Positions 5,466 to 14,022 of a stretch of 15,897 nucleotides of DNA are shown piece by piece. Every line of letters begins with the position of its first letter. Within the stretch, counting starts at the first letter, position 1. The notes beneath the pieces were generated by a model. The model was not told the origin of the DNA, ran no database searches, and worked only from the letters and a program-made list of their open reading frames with translations. The translations under genes were made by a program, and so were the position numbers. This DNA is from DASRVA01 sp035687745. GTDB taxonomy: Bacteria; Gemmatimonadota; Gemmatimonadetes; JACCXV01; JAHWKZ01. The DNA lies in the NCBI GenBank assembly GCA_035687745.1, contig DASRVA010000002.1, forward strand, positions 1 through 15,897, written 5' to 3'.

Positions 5466-6299
5466 ATGAAGCGCAAGCGTAGAAAGTGGATGGCGCTCGT
5501 CATGGCGCTCGTTTCGGGCGGCACGGCGGGATACCTGGCCATGAACTACCTGGGCAATCGCTCCGCCACTCCGGCCGTTGCCGGAGCGCCCGGGACGACG
5601 CCGGTGGTCGTGGCCGCTCAGCAGCTCCAGCTCGGATCCGTCGTCGGACCGGCGGACGTGAAGGTCGTGGACTGGCCGGCCTCCAACGTGCCGACGGGCT
5701 ACGCGACCAGCATCGAACAGGTGGTGGGCCGCGGCGTGATCCAGCCGGTGGCCATCAACGAGCCCATGCTGGCCGGCAAGCTGGCCGCCAAGGAAGAGGG
5801 CGGCGGCCTGCCGATCGTCATCCCCGAGGGGATGCGCGGGGTCAGCGTCAAGGTCGACGAGGTGATCGGCGTGGCGGGGTTCGTCCTGCCCGGCACGCGC
5901 GTCGACGTGCTGGTCACGATCAATCCGGAGAACGAGGCCGAAGAGGCTACGACCCGGGTCATTCTCCAGAACGTGCGCGTGCTCACGGCGGGCCAGACCA
6001 TCACGAAGGACGCCGAAGGAGCACCGCAGACCGTGACCGTCATCACCCTCCTCGTCACGCCCGAGCAGGCCGAAGAGCTGACTCTGGCGGCGACCGAGGG
6101 CAGGATCCATCTTGCGCTCCGCAACACCCTCGACATGGCGGAAGTGGAGACCGATGGCGTCAAGGCCGGCCAGCTCGTGAAGACCGTCGAGCCGGTCCAA
6201 GCCGCCGCGCCCCGCGTTCGCCGTTCGGGGGCTCCCAGGCGTTCGGGTACGACCATTGTGACGTTCAATGGGACCCAGCGCTCGGAAACCACCTTCTAG
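5466..6299 (+). CDS. cpaB: Flp pilus assembly protein CpaB/RcpC
   Basis: The 277-residue protein has a basic N-terminus and one membrane anchor (about residues 8-28). A SAF-like domain follows (about 46-105: TPVVVAAQQLQLGSVVGPAD and GRGVIQPVAINEPML), then the RcpC-type domain (about 115-230: IPEGMRGVSVKVDEVIGVAGF and GTRVDVLVTI). A Pro/Arg-rich tail ends in ETTF. CpaB/RcpC is a periplasmic, inner-membrane-anchored protein that works with the secretin and may bind peptidoglycan through the SAF domain. GGGAGGA directly upstream of the ATG is a strong ribosome-binding site. The gene is followed after 13 bases by cpaC, the usual order in Tad loci. Confidence 0.92.
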   Translation: MKRKRRKWMALVMALVSGGTAGYLAMNYLGNRSATPAVAGAPGTTPVVVAAQQLQLGSVVGPADVKVVDWPASNVPTGYATSIEQVVGRGVIQPVAINEPMLAGKLAAKEEGGGLPIVIPEGMRGVSVKVDEVIGVAGFVLPGTRVDVLVTINPENEAEEATTRVILQNVRVLTAGQTITKDAEGAPQTVTVITLLVTPEQAEELTLAATEGRIHLALRNTLDMAEVETDGVKAGQLVKTVEPVQAAAPRVRRSGAPRRSGTTIVTFNGTQRSETTF

Positions 6300-6312
6300 G
6301 CCGGAGGGCAAG

Positions 6313-7689
6313 ATGCCAGCTCACTCCCGTACGTTCCGCTCGCGCGGCTCCTTGCGGTACTCGGCGCGCCTGATCCCGCTCGTCCTCGGGATCGCTGTGT
6401 ATGGCCTGACGCAGCCCGCCGGGGCGGCGGGACAGGCCGCCGTTGCTGGCGAGGGTCGGACCATCAGCCTGGGCAAGGGTACGGCGCAGCTCGTGACCCA
6501 CCCGATCGCGATGCGACGGGTCTCGGTCTCGAACGCCGACGTGGCCGAGGCGGTGGTCGTCTCGCCCAACGAGCTCCTCTTGAACGCCAAGGAGATCGGC
6601 ACGACGAGCCTCGTGATCTGGGACGCCGAAGGCCGGCGGACCCTGTATCCGGTCGAAGTGACGCTCGACGCGGCGGCGCTCGAGAACCATTTCCGCGCCC
6701 TGTTCCCGAACGAGCAGCTCGAGGTCTCCTCGAGCGGCAACGTCTATGTGCTTTCGGGGAACGTCTCGAACGGGACCGTCGCCCAGCGGGCGGTCGAGCT
6801 CGCCGAGGCGACCGGGGCGATGGTGGTCAACAACATCGCGATCCCGTCCCCGCACCAGATCCTGCTCCAGGTCCGATTCTCCGAAGTTAGCCGGACCGTC
6901 ATGCGGGACCTGGCCGCCAACTTCCAGCGCATGATCGCCAACAACGGCGGGTTCGTGACCACGGGCCGTTTCATTCCGCCTCCCGAGGGTTCGTTCGGGC
7001 CTGGCGCCATCGACGACCCGCCGACCACGCTCGTCGATGCAGTGAACATCCTCCTGTTCGACCTGGACGACTCGAAGTTCGCGATGTTCCTGCGGGCGCT
7101 GAAGTCGACCGGGAAGATGCGCAGCCTGGCCGAGCCGAACCTGCTCGCGCTGGATGGCAAGGAGGCCTCGTTCCTGGCCGGCGGGGAGTTCCCGTTCCCG
7201 GTGGTCCAGGGAGGCGCCAGCGACGCCGTGACGATCGTCTTCAAGGAGTTCGGCATCCGGCTGAACTTCACGCCGACGGTCACCAACAGCGGGAACATCC
7301 ATCTCAAGGTGGCCCCCGAGGTCTCGTCGCTCGACTTCGGCAGCGGCCTGGTCGTGTCGGGCTTCCAGATCCCGACCATCCTGTCGCGCCGAGCGGAGAC
7401 CGAGATCGAGCTCAAGGACGGACAGACGTTCGCGATCGCCGGGCTGATCGACAACTCGATCGCCGACAACGTGGACAAGATCCCGCTTCTGGGCGACCTG
7501 CCGATCCTGGGCCCCTTGTTCCGCTCGAGCGAGCTGCGACAGAACCGGAGCGAGCTGCTGGTGCTCGTGACGCCGCGGCTCGTGCAGCCCTCGGACGAAG
7601 CGCCGCCGATCCCGTCGGGTGAGGCGGACGCGTGGGAGTGGATCAAGCCGCTGGACGAGCCGGTCGGTCAGAACGGCTCGAACGACTAA
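6313..7689 (+). CDS. cpaC: Outer-membrane secretin CpaC/RcpA
   Basis: The 458-residue protein has a signal peptide (hydrophobic core LIPLVLGIAVYGL, cleavage around residue 38-45). A pilus N-terminal domain follows (about 48-118: VTHPIAMRRVSVSNADVAEAV and LNAKEIGTTSLVIWD), then a BON-like region (119-180). The secretin domain starts near HQILLQVRFSEVSR and includes SLAEPNLLALDGKEASFLAGG, FKEFGIRLNFTPTV, RRAETEIELKDGQTFAIAGL and PLLGDLPILGPLF. It forms the outer-membrane pore through which the Flp pilus leaves. ATG at 6313 is preferred over a start at 6268, which lies inside cpaB, because GGAGGG precedes it. The length is usual for CpaC. No separate RcpB or pilotin gene was seen in the window. 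Confidence 0.95.
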   Translation: MPAHSRTFRSRGSLRYSARLIPLVLGIAVYGLTQPAGAAGQAAVAGEGRTISLGKGTAQLVTHPIAMRRVSVSNADVAEAVVVSPNELLLNAKEIGTTSLVIWDAEGRRTLYPVEVTLDAAALENHFRALFPNEQLEVSSSGNVYVLSGNVSNGTVAQRAVELAEATGAMVVNNIAIPSPHQILLQVRFSEVSRTVMRDLAANFQRMIANNGGFVTTGRFIPPPEGSFGPGAIDDPPTTLVDAVNILLFDLDDSKFAMFLRALKSTGKMRSLAEPNLLALDGKEASFLAGGEFPFPVVQGGASDAVTIVFKEFGIRLNFTPTVTNSGNIHLKVAPEVSSLDFGSGLVVSGFQIPTILSRRAETEIELKDGQTFAIAGLIDNSIADNVDKIPLLGDLPILGPLFRSSELRQNRSELLVLVTPRLVQPSDEAPPIPSGEADAWEWIKPLDEPVGQNGSND

Positions 7690-7708
7690 ACCCGAGGAGG
7701 AAAGCGTC

Positions 7709-8914
7709 GTGAAGCGCATCCGTTCAGGCCAAGTTTCCAAGCTCGACGAGCGTGGATCCACCATCGTCTTCGTGAGCATCGCCATGGTGGCGTTGCTCTC
7801 GATGGTGGCGCTGGCCGTGGATGTCGGCATGCTGTTCACGGCCCGCGGCGAGGCCCAGCGGGCCGCGGACGCAGCCGCCCTTGGTGCGGCGTCGGCCGGG
7901 TTTCTTGACTCGCCTGCGCCCGGGGACGAGCAGGCTGCCCGCAATGAGGCCGTGCGGATCGGTGGCCAGAACACAGTCCAAGGCGATCCTGTCGTGATCG
8001 ATCCGGTGGAGGATGTCGACGTCGATCTGCCGAACCAGCGTGTGACGGTGACGGTTCGCAGAATCGCGGGCCGCGGAACAGCAGTGGTCACTTGGTTCGC
8101 CCGTATCTTCGGTGTCGGCCTTGCGGACGTGGCGGCGGTGGCGACGGCGGAGGCGGCTCTGGCGAATGCCGCCGTGTGCGTCAAGCCGTTTGCTATTCCG
8201 GACGGCTTCGCGGATCTGGGCTGGGATGGCGATTACGAGGCCGGAGAGGGCGACTACTACGACGCGCCGAATACAGGCTATGGCAGCGACTACCGAAACG
8301 AGCTTCGCAACAAGATCGATGGCGAGGACATCTACTGGAATGACTTCGATCCCGCGGGCACGACTTACGTAAAGGACTTTGGCCGTCCTCTGGGGATCAA
8401 GCCGGGTGACCCGTCGAAGACGATCGTGTCGTCCTGGTTTTTCCCGTGGGACATTCCGCAAGCCCAAGGGGCGCCGATCACCGGCGCCGACCGCTATCGC
8501 TGGAACATCGCCAATTGCAACCCCAATCCGATCCAAAAGGGGCAGCCGTACCAGGTGGAGACCGGGAACATGTCCGGGCCCACCCGCCAAGGTGTGCTGG
8601 ATCTGATCGACGAGGATCCGAATACGAGATGGGACCTCGCGGGCGACAGCGTCGCGGGAAGTATCTACCGTCCCTGGAAGGCGAGCCCGCGGGTCATCAC
8701 GATCCCCCTCTTCGACCCGTCCGCCCCCGTCAACCCCGGAAAGAAGCCGGTGATCTTCAACAATCTCACCGACTTCTATCTCGAGGGGATCTATAACGGG
8801 GATGTCTGGGGCCGATTCTTGTATGCGAGCGGGATCGTCTTCGGCGGAGCGGTGCCGGGGCCGGGCGGCGACGGAACGGGCAACCAGGCCAAGGTTGTCC
8901 ATCTGGTGGAATAG
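7709..8914 (+). CDS. tadG: TadG-like pilus assembly protein
   Basis: The 401-residue product starts with a basic segment and then RGSTIVFVSIAMVALLSMVALAVDVG, followed by RGEAQRAADAAALGAA. This is the TadG/TadE-like N-terminal domain with one transmembrane helix (about 18-40). The remaining roughly 340 residues are predicted periplasmic and contain a Tyr/Asp-rich stretch (residues 185-225) and a Gly-rich end before KVVHLVE. Some TadG proteins carry a von Willebrand A domain; none was recognised here. GTG at 7709 is chosen because GAGGAGG lies eight bases upstream and the leader fits. The second half uses more A/T-ending codons than its neighbours, which may reflect relaxed or recently changed sequence. 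TadG is thought to be a minor pseudopilin-like component. Confidence 0.82.
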   Translation: MKRIRSGQVSKLDERGSTIVFVSIAMVALLSMVALAVDVGMLFTARGEAQRAADAAALGAASAGFLDSPAPGDEQAARNEAVRIGGQNTVQGDPVVIDPVEDVDVDLPNQRVTVTVRRIAGRGTAVVTWFARIFGVGLADVAAVATAEAALANAAVCVKPFAIPDGFADLGWDGDYEAGEGDYYDAPNTGYGSDYRNELRNKIDGEDIYWNDFDPAGTTYVKDFGRPLGIKPGDPSKTIVSSWFFPWDIPQAQGAPITGADRYRWNIANCNPNPIQKGQPYQVETGNMSGPTRQGVLDLIDEDPNTRWDLAGDSVAGSIYRPWKASPRVITIPLFDPSAPVNPGKKPVIFNNLTDFYLEGIYNGDVWGRFLYASGIVFGGAVPGPGGDGTGNQAKVVHLVE

Positions 8915-8952
8915 CGAAGCGAGCTCATAGAAACCCCCAGCTTGGAGATATC

Positions 8953-10266
8953 GTGGATCGTCAGGCCATCACCGGTGCCGTCATCTCGACCGACCCGCAG
9001 TTCCGGGCGGTGTTCCATCCCAATGGCGACGGCCATCCGTCGCCGGTCGAGGTGTCTTTCGAGATCCTGGTCCCGTTCGTCGAGATCAGCCACGGGCATC
9101 TCGAGGAGCTGAAGGTCGTCGGCCCGGACATGGTCTTCCTCGATCTCGAGGAAGATCCCCTTCTGGGGTGCAAGCTGGCCCAGTTCCTCGCGGAGGCGAC
9201 CCCGCACGTCCGGATCATCGCCGCCGGGACCGACAAGTCGCCCGATTTCCTCATGCAGGTCATGCAGTCCGGCATCAGCGAGTACCTGCCGAAGCCGGTC
9301 ACGTCCGAGGCCATGCTGTCGGCGATCGACCGCGTACGCCGGAAGATCGGCACGCGGTCCACCGGCGCCGCGGCATCGCCCGCCGGGGCGGCCCGGCGCG
9401 AGCCCGGGAAGCTCATGGCGTTCTTCTCGGCCAAGGGCGGTTCGGGCGCAACCACGGTGGCGACCAACACCGCGATCCAGATCCACCGGATGACCGGCAA
9501 GCGCACGGTGCTCGTGGATCTCGACCTGGAGCTCGGCGAGATCGCCTTGTTCCTGGGGGTCGAGCCCCGCTTCAGCTTCGTCGACCTGTCCAGGAATTTC
9601 CACCGGATGGATTCGAACCTGCTGGCCTCGTTCATCGAGTGCCATGAATCCGGGATCCACGTCCTTTCCGCTCCCTACCAGCCCGAGCGGGCCGATGTCG
9701 TCACGGCCGACCAGACCAAGCAGATCCTCCAGTTCCTCAAGCAGCACTACCAGTACGTCGTCGTCGACCTGTCGAACTCGTTCACGGTGCGCACGCTCGC
9801 GACCTTCGAGAAAGCCGACGAGATCTACCTGGTGGCCAACGTCGACCTGCCGTCTCTTCGCAACATCCAGCGGTGCCAGCATCTCATGACGCGGCTGGTC
9901 CCGGGCGAGCGCGAGCTGCGGCTCGTCGTGAACCGTTACCAGGCGGAGAGCGAGATCACGCTGGATGACGTCGAGCGGGCGCTGGGGCTGGATGTCTACT
10001 GGGCCCTCCCCAACGATTACGAATCCGTGATCTACTCGATCAACAGCGGCCGGCCGGTGATCCTGGACGAGAGCTGCACGTATACGCTCGAGCTTCAGGC
10101 GCTGGCGGCCAAGATTACCGGTATGCCGGCCACGAGCGCGCGCCGCAAGGGATGGTTCTCGCGGGCGATCGTGGATCCTCTGAAGAACATGATGGGAGGG
10201 GAGTCGCGGAGGGACAGGGATCCGCTCATGCTGCCCCCGGCCGTCGTTGGAGGTGAGCACGCATGA
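8953..10266 (+). CDS. cpaE: CpaE/TadZ: receiver-like domain plus MinD/ParA-type ATPase
   Basis: The 437-residue protein has an N-terminal receiver-like domain (about 1-130) with an Asp in VFLDLE (Asp64) and a Lys in YLPKPV. The paired acidic residues of true receivers are not obvious, so it is probably a pseudo-receiver. An Ala/Gly-rich linker follows, then a MinD-like ATPase with deviant Walker A SAKGGSGATTVATN (Lys161), where the usual KT is AT, and a VLVDLDLELG motif. CpaE/TadZ places the Tad machine at a cell pole or focus and recruits the other cytoplasmic parts. The gene starts with GTG, with TTGGAG six bases upstream. Its TGA overlaps the cpaF ATG by four bases, so translation is likely coupled. 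Confidence 0.9.
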   Translation: MDRQAITGAVISTDPQFRAVFHPNGDGHPSPVEVSFEILVPFVEISHGHLEELKVVGPDMVFLDLEEDPLLGCKLAQFLAEATPHVRIIAAGTDKSPDFLMQVMQSGISEYLPKPVTSEAMLSAIDRVRRKIGTRSTGAAASPAGAARREPGKLMAFFSAKGGSGATTVATNTAIQIHRMTGKRTVLVDLDLELGEIALFLGVEPRFSFVDLSRNFHRMDSNLLASFIECHESGIHVLSAPYQPERADVVTADQTKQILQFLKQHYQYVVVDLSNSFTVRTLATFEKADEIYLVANVDLPSLRNIQRCQHLMTRLVPGERELRLVVNRYQAESEITLDDVERALGLDVYWALPNDYESVIYSINSGRPVILDESCTYTLELQALAAKITGMPATSARRKGWFSRAIVDPLKNMMGGESRRDRDPLMLPPAVVGGEHA

Positions 10267-11735
10267 ACCCGAAGGACCCCTACACCGTACCCCTGTTCAC
10301 GCACGACGGCGACGTCAACCGCAGCCGCCTTCCCTGGGAGCCGCCCGACCCGAGCGAGCCGCCCAAGGAGGGTGCCGCTCCGCCGCCCGTCCCGACTCCG
10401 CTCCCGGATGCGCTGGTCCCGGTCGAAGAGGAGTACGAAACGGGCACGGACGCGCACGAGATCAAGAGCCGCATCCACAAGATGCTGCTCGAGCGGCTCA
10501 ACCTGTCGAATCTCGAGTCCTACGACCGGAGCCAGGTCGTGGCCGAGATCCGCAAGGTCGTGCAGGACCTCCTCACCCGCGAGGTGGCGCCGCTCAACTT
10601 CGACGAGCGGGAGGCCCTCGTCGAGCAGGTGCTCCACGAGATCTTCGGCCTGGGCCCGCTCGAGCCCCTGCTCCAGGACCCGAGCGTGTCGGACATCCTG
10701 GTCAACACGTACAAGCAGGTCTTCATCGAGCGCGGCGGCCGGATCGAGAAGACCGACGTTCGCTTCAAGGACGACAAGCATCTGATGCAGGTGATCGACC
10801 GGATCGTCTCGGCGGTGGGCCGGCGGATCGACGACTCGAGCCCGATGGTCGACGCCCGCCTGGCGGACGGCTCGCGTGTCAACGCGGTCATCCCGCCGCT
10901 GGCGATCGACGGCCCGCACGTTTCGATCCGCAAGTTCAAGAAGGACGCCCTCTCGGCCGAGGACCTGCTCCGGTACGAGACGGTGACGCCGCCGATGCTG
11001 GAGCTCCTTCAAGGGATCATCAAGGCCAAGCTGAACGTCCTGATCTCGGGCGGCACGGGCGCCGGAAAGACGACGCTCCTGAACGTCCTGTCGTCATCCA
11101 TCCCGGGGAACGAGCGGATCGTCACGATCGAGGACTCGGCCGAGCTCCAGCTCCGCCAGCCGCACGTGGTCCGGCTCGAGACCCGCCCCCCCAACGTGGA
11201 GGGCGTGGGCCAGATCACCGCGCGGCAGCTCGTGATCAACGCGCTCCGGATGCGGCCCGACCGGATCATCGTGGGTGAGGTCCGCGGCTCGGAGGCGGTC
11301 GACATGATGCAGGCCATGAACACGGGTCACGACGGCTCGCTGACGACGCTTCACGCCAACAGCCCGCGCGACGCCCTCTCGCGTCTCGAGACCATGGTCT
11401 CGATGGCCAACCTGAACCTGCCCGAGAAGGCGATGCGCCAGCAGGTCGCCTCGGCGCTCCAGGTCGTGATCCAGGTGAGCCGTCTCTCCGACGGCACCCG
11501 CCGACTCTCCTCGATCTCGGAGATCGTGGGGATGGAGGGTGACGTGATCACGATGCAGGAGATCTTCCTGTTCGAGCGCCAGGGGATCGGCGAGGACGGC
11601 AAGGTCCTGGGCCGGTTCAAGGCGACCGGCATCCGGCCGAGGTTCGCCGAGCGGCTCCGGACGGCCGGCATCGAGCTCCCGACCGCCCTCTTCTCGAACG
11701 CCGACTTCAGCTTCTCACAGGCGGCCCAGGGATGA
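10263..11735 (+). CDS. cpaF: Tad secretion ATPase CpaF/TadA
   Basis: The 490-residue protein is the motor ATPase of the Flp system, a hexameric GSPII_E-family enzyme on the cytoplasmic side of the inner membrane. A Pro-rich N-terminus (1-55) precedes the all-helical N-terminal domain. The catalytic core shows Walker A GGTGAGKTT (Lys269), the Asp-box region VTIEDSAELQL, Walker B IIVGEVRG (Glu339) and the His-box TTLHAN (His364). ARQLVINALRMRPDR between them is a near-invariant CpaF segment. All catalytic residues are present. The start overlaps the cpaE stop and the stop overlaps the tadB start, both as ATGA, so the three genes form one coupled unit. Confidence 0.97.
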   Translation: MNPKDPYTVPLFTHDGDVNRSRLPWEPPDPSEPPKEGAAPPPVPTPLPDALVPVEEEYETGTDAHEIKSRIHKMLLERLNLSNLESYDRSQVVAEIRKVVQDLLTREVAPLNFDEREALVEQVLHEIFGLGPLEPLLQDPSVSDILVNTYKQVFIERGGRIEKTDVRFKDDKHLMQVIDRIVSAVGRRIDDSSPMVDARLADGSRVNAVIPPLAIDGPHVSIRKFKKDALSAEDLLRYETVTPPMLELLQGIIKAKLNVLISGGTGAGKTTLLNVLSSSIPGNERIVTIEDSAELQLRQPHVVRLETRPPNVEGVGQITARQLVINALRMRPDRIIVGEVRGSEAVDMMQAMNTGHDGSLTTLHANSPRDALSRLETMVSMANLNLPEKAMRQQVASALQVVIQVSRLSDGTRRLSSISEIVGMEGDVITMQEIFLFERQGIGEDGKVLGRFKATGIRPRFAERLRTAGIELPTALFSNADFSFSQAAQG

Positions 11736-12715
11736 GCGACAACGTCACCGTCGCGGTCATGGTCTTCACCGCCGTCGGCTGCGGTGTCCTGCTCATGGCC
11801 CTCCTCTGGGAGTGGTTCAGCGAGCGGCGCCGGAGCCGGGACATCACGTCGCGCCTGGAAGGCATGGCCAAAGGCGAGCGGACGCCCGGCGGCGATCCGT
11901 TCGGAGATCTATTCCGCGAAGGAGCGGTCAAGGACGTTCGGTGGCTCCAGCCGGTCGTGTCGCGGCTGCCCCACACCCGCGATCTACAGCACATGCTGGA
12001 CCAGGCCGACATGAACTGGCGGGTGGGGACGTTCCTGCTGATCACCACGGGCGTCGCGACGGCCTTCGGGCTGGTCGTGCTGCTCCTCATTCGGATCCCG
12101 TACATCGCCATCGCCGTGGCTGCTTTCTCGGCCACGCTGCCCTACATGTATGTCCGACGCCGGAAGACCAAGCGCCTGCGCAAGTTCGAAGAGCACTTCC
12201 CGGAGTCGATCGACCTGCTCGGCCGCGCGATCCGCGCCGGCCACGCGTTCTCCACGGGACTCCAGCTGGTGGCCGAAGAGGCCCCGGTGCCGATCAACAT
12301 GGAGTTCCGGCGCGTGTTCGAGGAGCAGAAGTTCGGCCTGAGCCTGGAGGACTCGCTGCTCGCCCTGGCCGACCGGATCGAGCTGGTCGACATGCGGATC
12401 TTCGTGACCGCCGTCATGATTCAGCGCGAGGTCGGCGGCAACCTGGCGGAGATCCTCGACAAGATCTCCTACACCATCCGCGAGCGGTTCACCATCGAGC
12501 GGCAGGTCCGTGTCTACACCGCCCAGGGCCGGTTCACGGGATATCTGCTGGCCGGGCTTCCGATCGCCATCGGCTTCCTGATCTACATGCTCAACCGCGA
12601 GTACATGACGATCCTGTGGGAGCGGCCGGTGGGCCGGCTCCTGATGACGGTGGCCGCGGTGCTCCAGATCATCGGGTTCTTCATCATCCGCAAGATCATC
12701 AACATCAAGATCTAA
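11732..12715 (+). CDS. tadB: Inner-membrane platform protein TadB
   Basis: The 327-residue product has an N-terminal membrane helix (about 7-27), a charged cytoplasmic region, then helices around 100-140 and two more near the C-terminus (about 270-320). The T2SSF/GspF-type domain lies at about 150-290, including EEHFPESIDLLGRAIRAGHAF, FEEQKFGLSLEDSLLALADR and TAVMIQREVGGNLAEILDKI. TadB pairs with TadC to form the inner-membrane core that CpaF turns during pilus extrusion. It starts within the cpaF stop codon (ATGA). The next gene, tadC, begins 12 bases after its stop, with GGGCGGG upstream. Confidence 0.93.
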   Translation: MSDNVTVAVMVFTAVGCGVLLMALLWEWFSERRRSRDITSRLEGMAKGERTPGGDPFGDLFREGAVKDVRWLQPVVSRLPHTRDLQHMLDQADMNWRVGTFLLITTGVATAFGLVVLLLIRIPYIAIAVAAFSATLPYMYVRRRKTKRLRKFEEHFPESIDLLGRAIRAGHAFSTGLQLVAEEAPVPINMEFRRVFEEQKFGLSLEDSLLALADRIELVDMRIFVTAVMIQREVGGNLAEILDKISYTIRERFTIERQVRVYTAQGRFTGYLLAGLPIAIGFLIYMLNREYMTILWERPVGRLLMTVAAVLQIIGFFIIRKIINIKI

Positions 12716-12727
12716 GGGCGGGCCGTC

Positions 12728-13660
12728 ATGCTCCTCTACCTCGTCGTCGCACTCGTCATGATGTCGGTGACCGCCCTCGTCTACGGCATCGCCACCTTCG
12801 CTCCCGTCCGCTCGCGGACGATCGCGCGACGGCTGGCGGAGCTCGAGTCGGGCGCCCAGCGCCACTATTCCCTGGACCGCCGCCGGCGGCAGGAGAAGCG
12901 CGAGAAGGTCCAGTCGATCCTCGAGGCCTTCGGCGAGCGGGTCGCCAAGAAGGACGTCCAGTGGAGCAAGATGCAGGAGCTCATGCTGCGGGCGGGCTAT
13001 CGCGGCCGCCGTGCCGTGGCCGTCTACTTCGGGCTCCGCCTCGTCATCGTGCTGGGGCTGGCCGGAGCGGGCTTCTTCGCGGGGACCTTCCTGGGGGCGG
13101 GCTTCTCGCAATCCCTGCTCGCGACCGGGATCGCCGGGCTGGTCGGCTGGGTCCTCCCCGGCTTCGTGATCAAGCGCAAGGTCCGGAAGCGGCAAACCGC
13201 GATCCGCCATGCCCTGGCCGACACGCTGGACCTGCTGGTCGTCTGCGTCGAGGCCGGCTTGGGCCTCAACCAGGCGCTGGTCCGGGTCTCCGACGAGATC
13301 TCGCACGTGAGCCCGGACATGAGCGAGGAGCTCATGCTCACCAACTTCGAGATCCGCGCCGGCACGCCGCGCGACGAGGCCCTGAGGAACCTGGGGCATC
13401 GCTCGGGCGTCGACGACCTCAAGTCGCTGACCGCGATGCTGATCCAGACGGATCGCTTCGGGACGTCGATCGCGACCGCCCTGCGTGTCCACTCCGACAC
13501 GATGCGGACGAAGCGCCGGCAGCGCGCCGAAGAGGCCGCCGCCAAGACGACCATCAAGCTCGTCTTCCCGCTCGTCCTGTTCATCTTCCCGGCCATGTTC
13601 GTCGTGATCCTCGGGCCGGCCGTGCTGCACATCCTCGAGCAGCTCGGCGGGCTGGTGTGA
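12728..13660 (+). CDS. tadC: Inner-membrane platform protein TadC
   Basis: The 310-residue protein has an N-terminal helix (about 2-22), a basic stretch (QRHYSLDRRRRQEKREK), central helices (about 98-150) and a C-terminal helix pair. The T2SSF domain lies at about 160-280, with RHALADTLDLLVVCVEAG, NFEIRAGTPRDEALRNLG and QTDRFGTSIATALRVHS, all typical of TadC. It is the partner of TadB in the inner-membrane platform. Its TGA overlaps the GTG of the following DUF192 gene by four bases, so that protein is probably made in step with TadC. Confidence 0.93.
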   Translation: MLLYLVVALVMMSVTALVYGIATFAPVRSRTIARRLAELESGAQRHYSLDRRRRQEKREKVQSILEAFGERVAKKDVQWSKMQELMLRAGYRGRRAVAVYFGLRLVIVLGLAGAGFFAGTFLGAGFSQSLLATGIAGLVGWVLPGFVIKRKVRKRQTAIRHALADTLDLLVVCVEAGLGLNQALVRVSDEISHVSPDMSEELMLTNFEIRAGTPRDEALRNLGHRSGVDDLKSLTAMLIQTDRFGTSIATALRVHSDTMRTKRRQRAEEAAAKTTIKLVFPLVLFIFPAMFVVILGPAVLHILEQLGGLV

Positions 13661-14022
13661 AGATGCTCCGCGTGGTCAACGAGACGCGCGGACGCGAGCT
13701 GGGCGGCCGGATCGGTCTGGCGGACCGCTGGTGGCCGCGGCTCAAGGGTCTCACGGGGCGGCGCATCGAGGCCGGGGAAGGGCTGGTCCTGGTACCCTGC
13801 AAGGCGATTCACATGTACGGGATGAAGCAGGCGCTGGACGTAGCGTTCGTGGACGAAGAGGGGTCGGTGGTCGCGCTCTATCCCGACCTCGCTCCCGGTC
13901 GACGGACGCCCTTCCACCGGCCCGCGCGCAAGGCCATCGAGCTGCCGCCGGGAACGCTGGCGGACACGGGAACCCAGGTCGGCGACGTGCTCGCGTGCCG
14001 GCCCGCGGAGGAGGAACGATGA
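13657..14022 (+). CDS. DUF192 family protein
   Basis: The 121-residue product matches DUF192, a small beta-rich domain of unknown function. Landmarks are RLKGLTGRR (28-36), IHMYGMKQALDVAFVDEEG (51-69) and a late GTLADTG segment before GDVLA. Many DUF192 proteins are secreted, but no signal peptide is seen here, so this one is probably cytoplasmic. GTG at 13657 overlaps the tadC stop (GTGA); an ATG six bases later is an equally possible start. Its own stop overlaps the next ATG. The double overlap strongly suggests co-translation with the pilus genes. DUF192 genes are known from other Tad clusters, but their role there is undefined. Confidence 0.85.
   Translation: MKMLRVVNETRGRELGGRIGLADRWWPRLKGLTGRRIEAGEGLVLVPCKAIHMYGMKQALDVAFVDEEGSVVALYPDLAPGRRTPFHRPARKAIELPPGTLADTGTQVGDVLACRPAEEER

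Noticed and set aside
6265..8184. 639-codon open frame on the minus strand
   Set aside because: It covers the secretin and the start of the tadG-like gene in antisense. The real genes have ribosome-binding sites and family motifs; the shadow has none.
9591..9603. GGAA-T-TTCC inside cpaE
   Set aside because: The half-sites match the operator but are one base apart instead of six, and lie within coding sequence.
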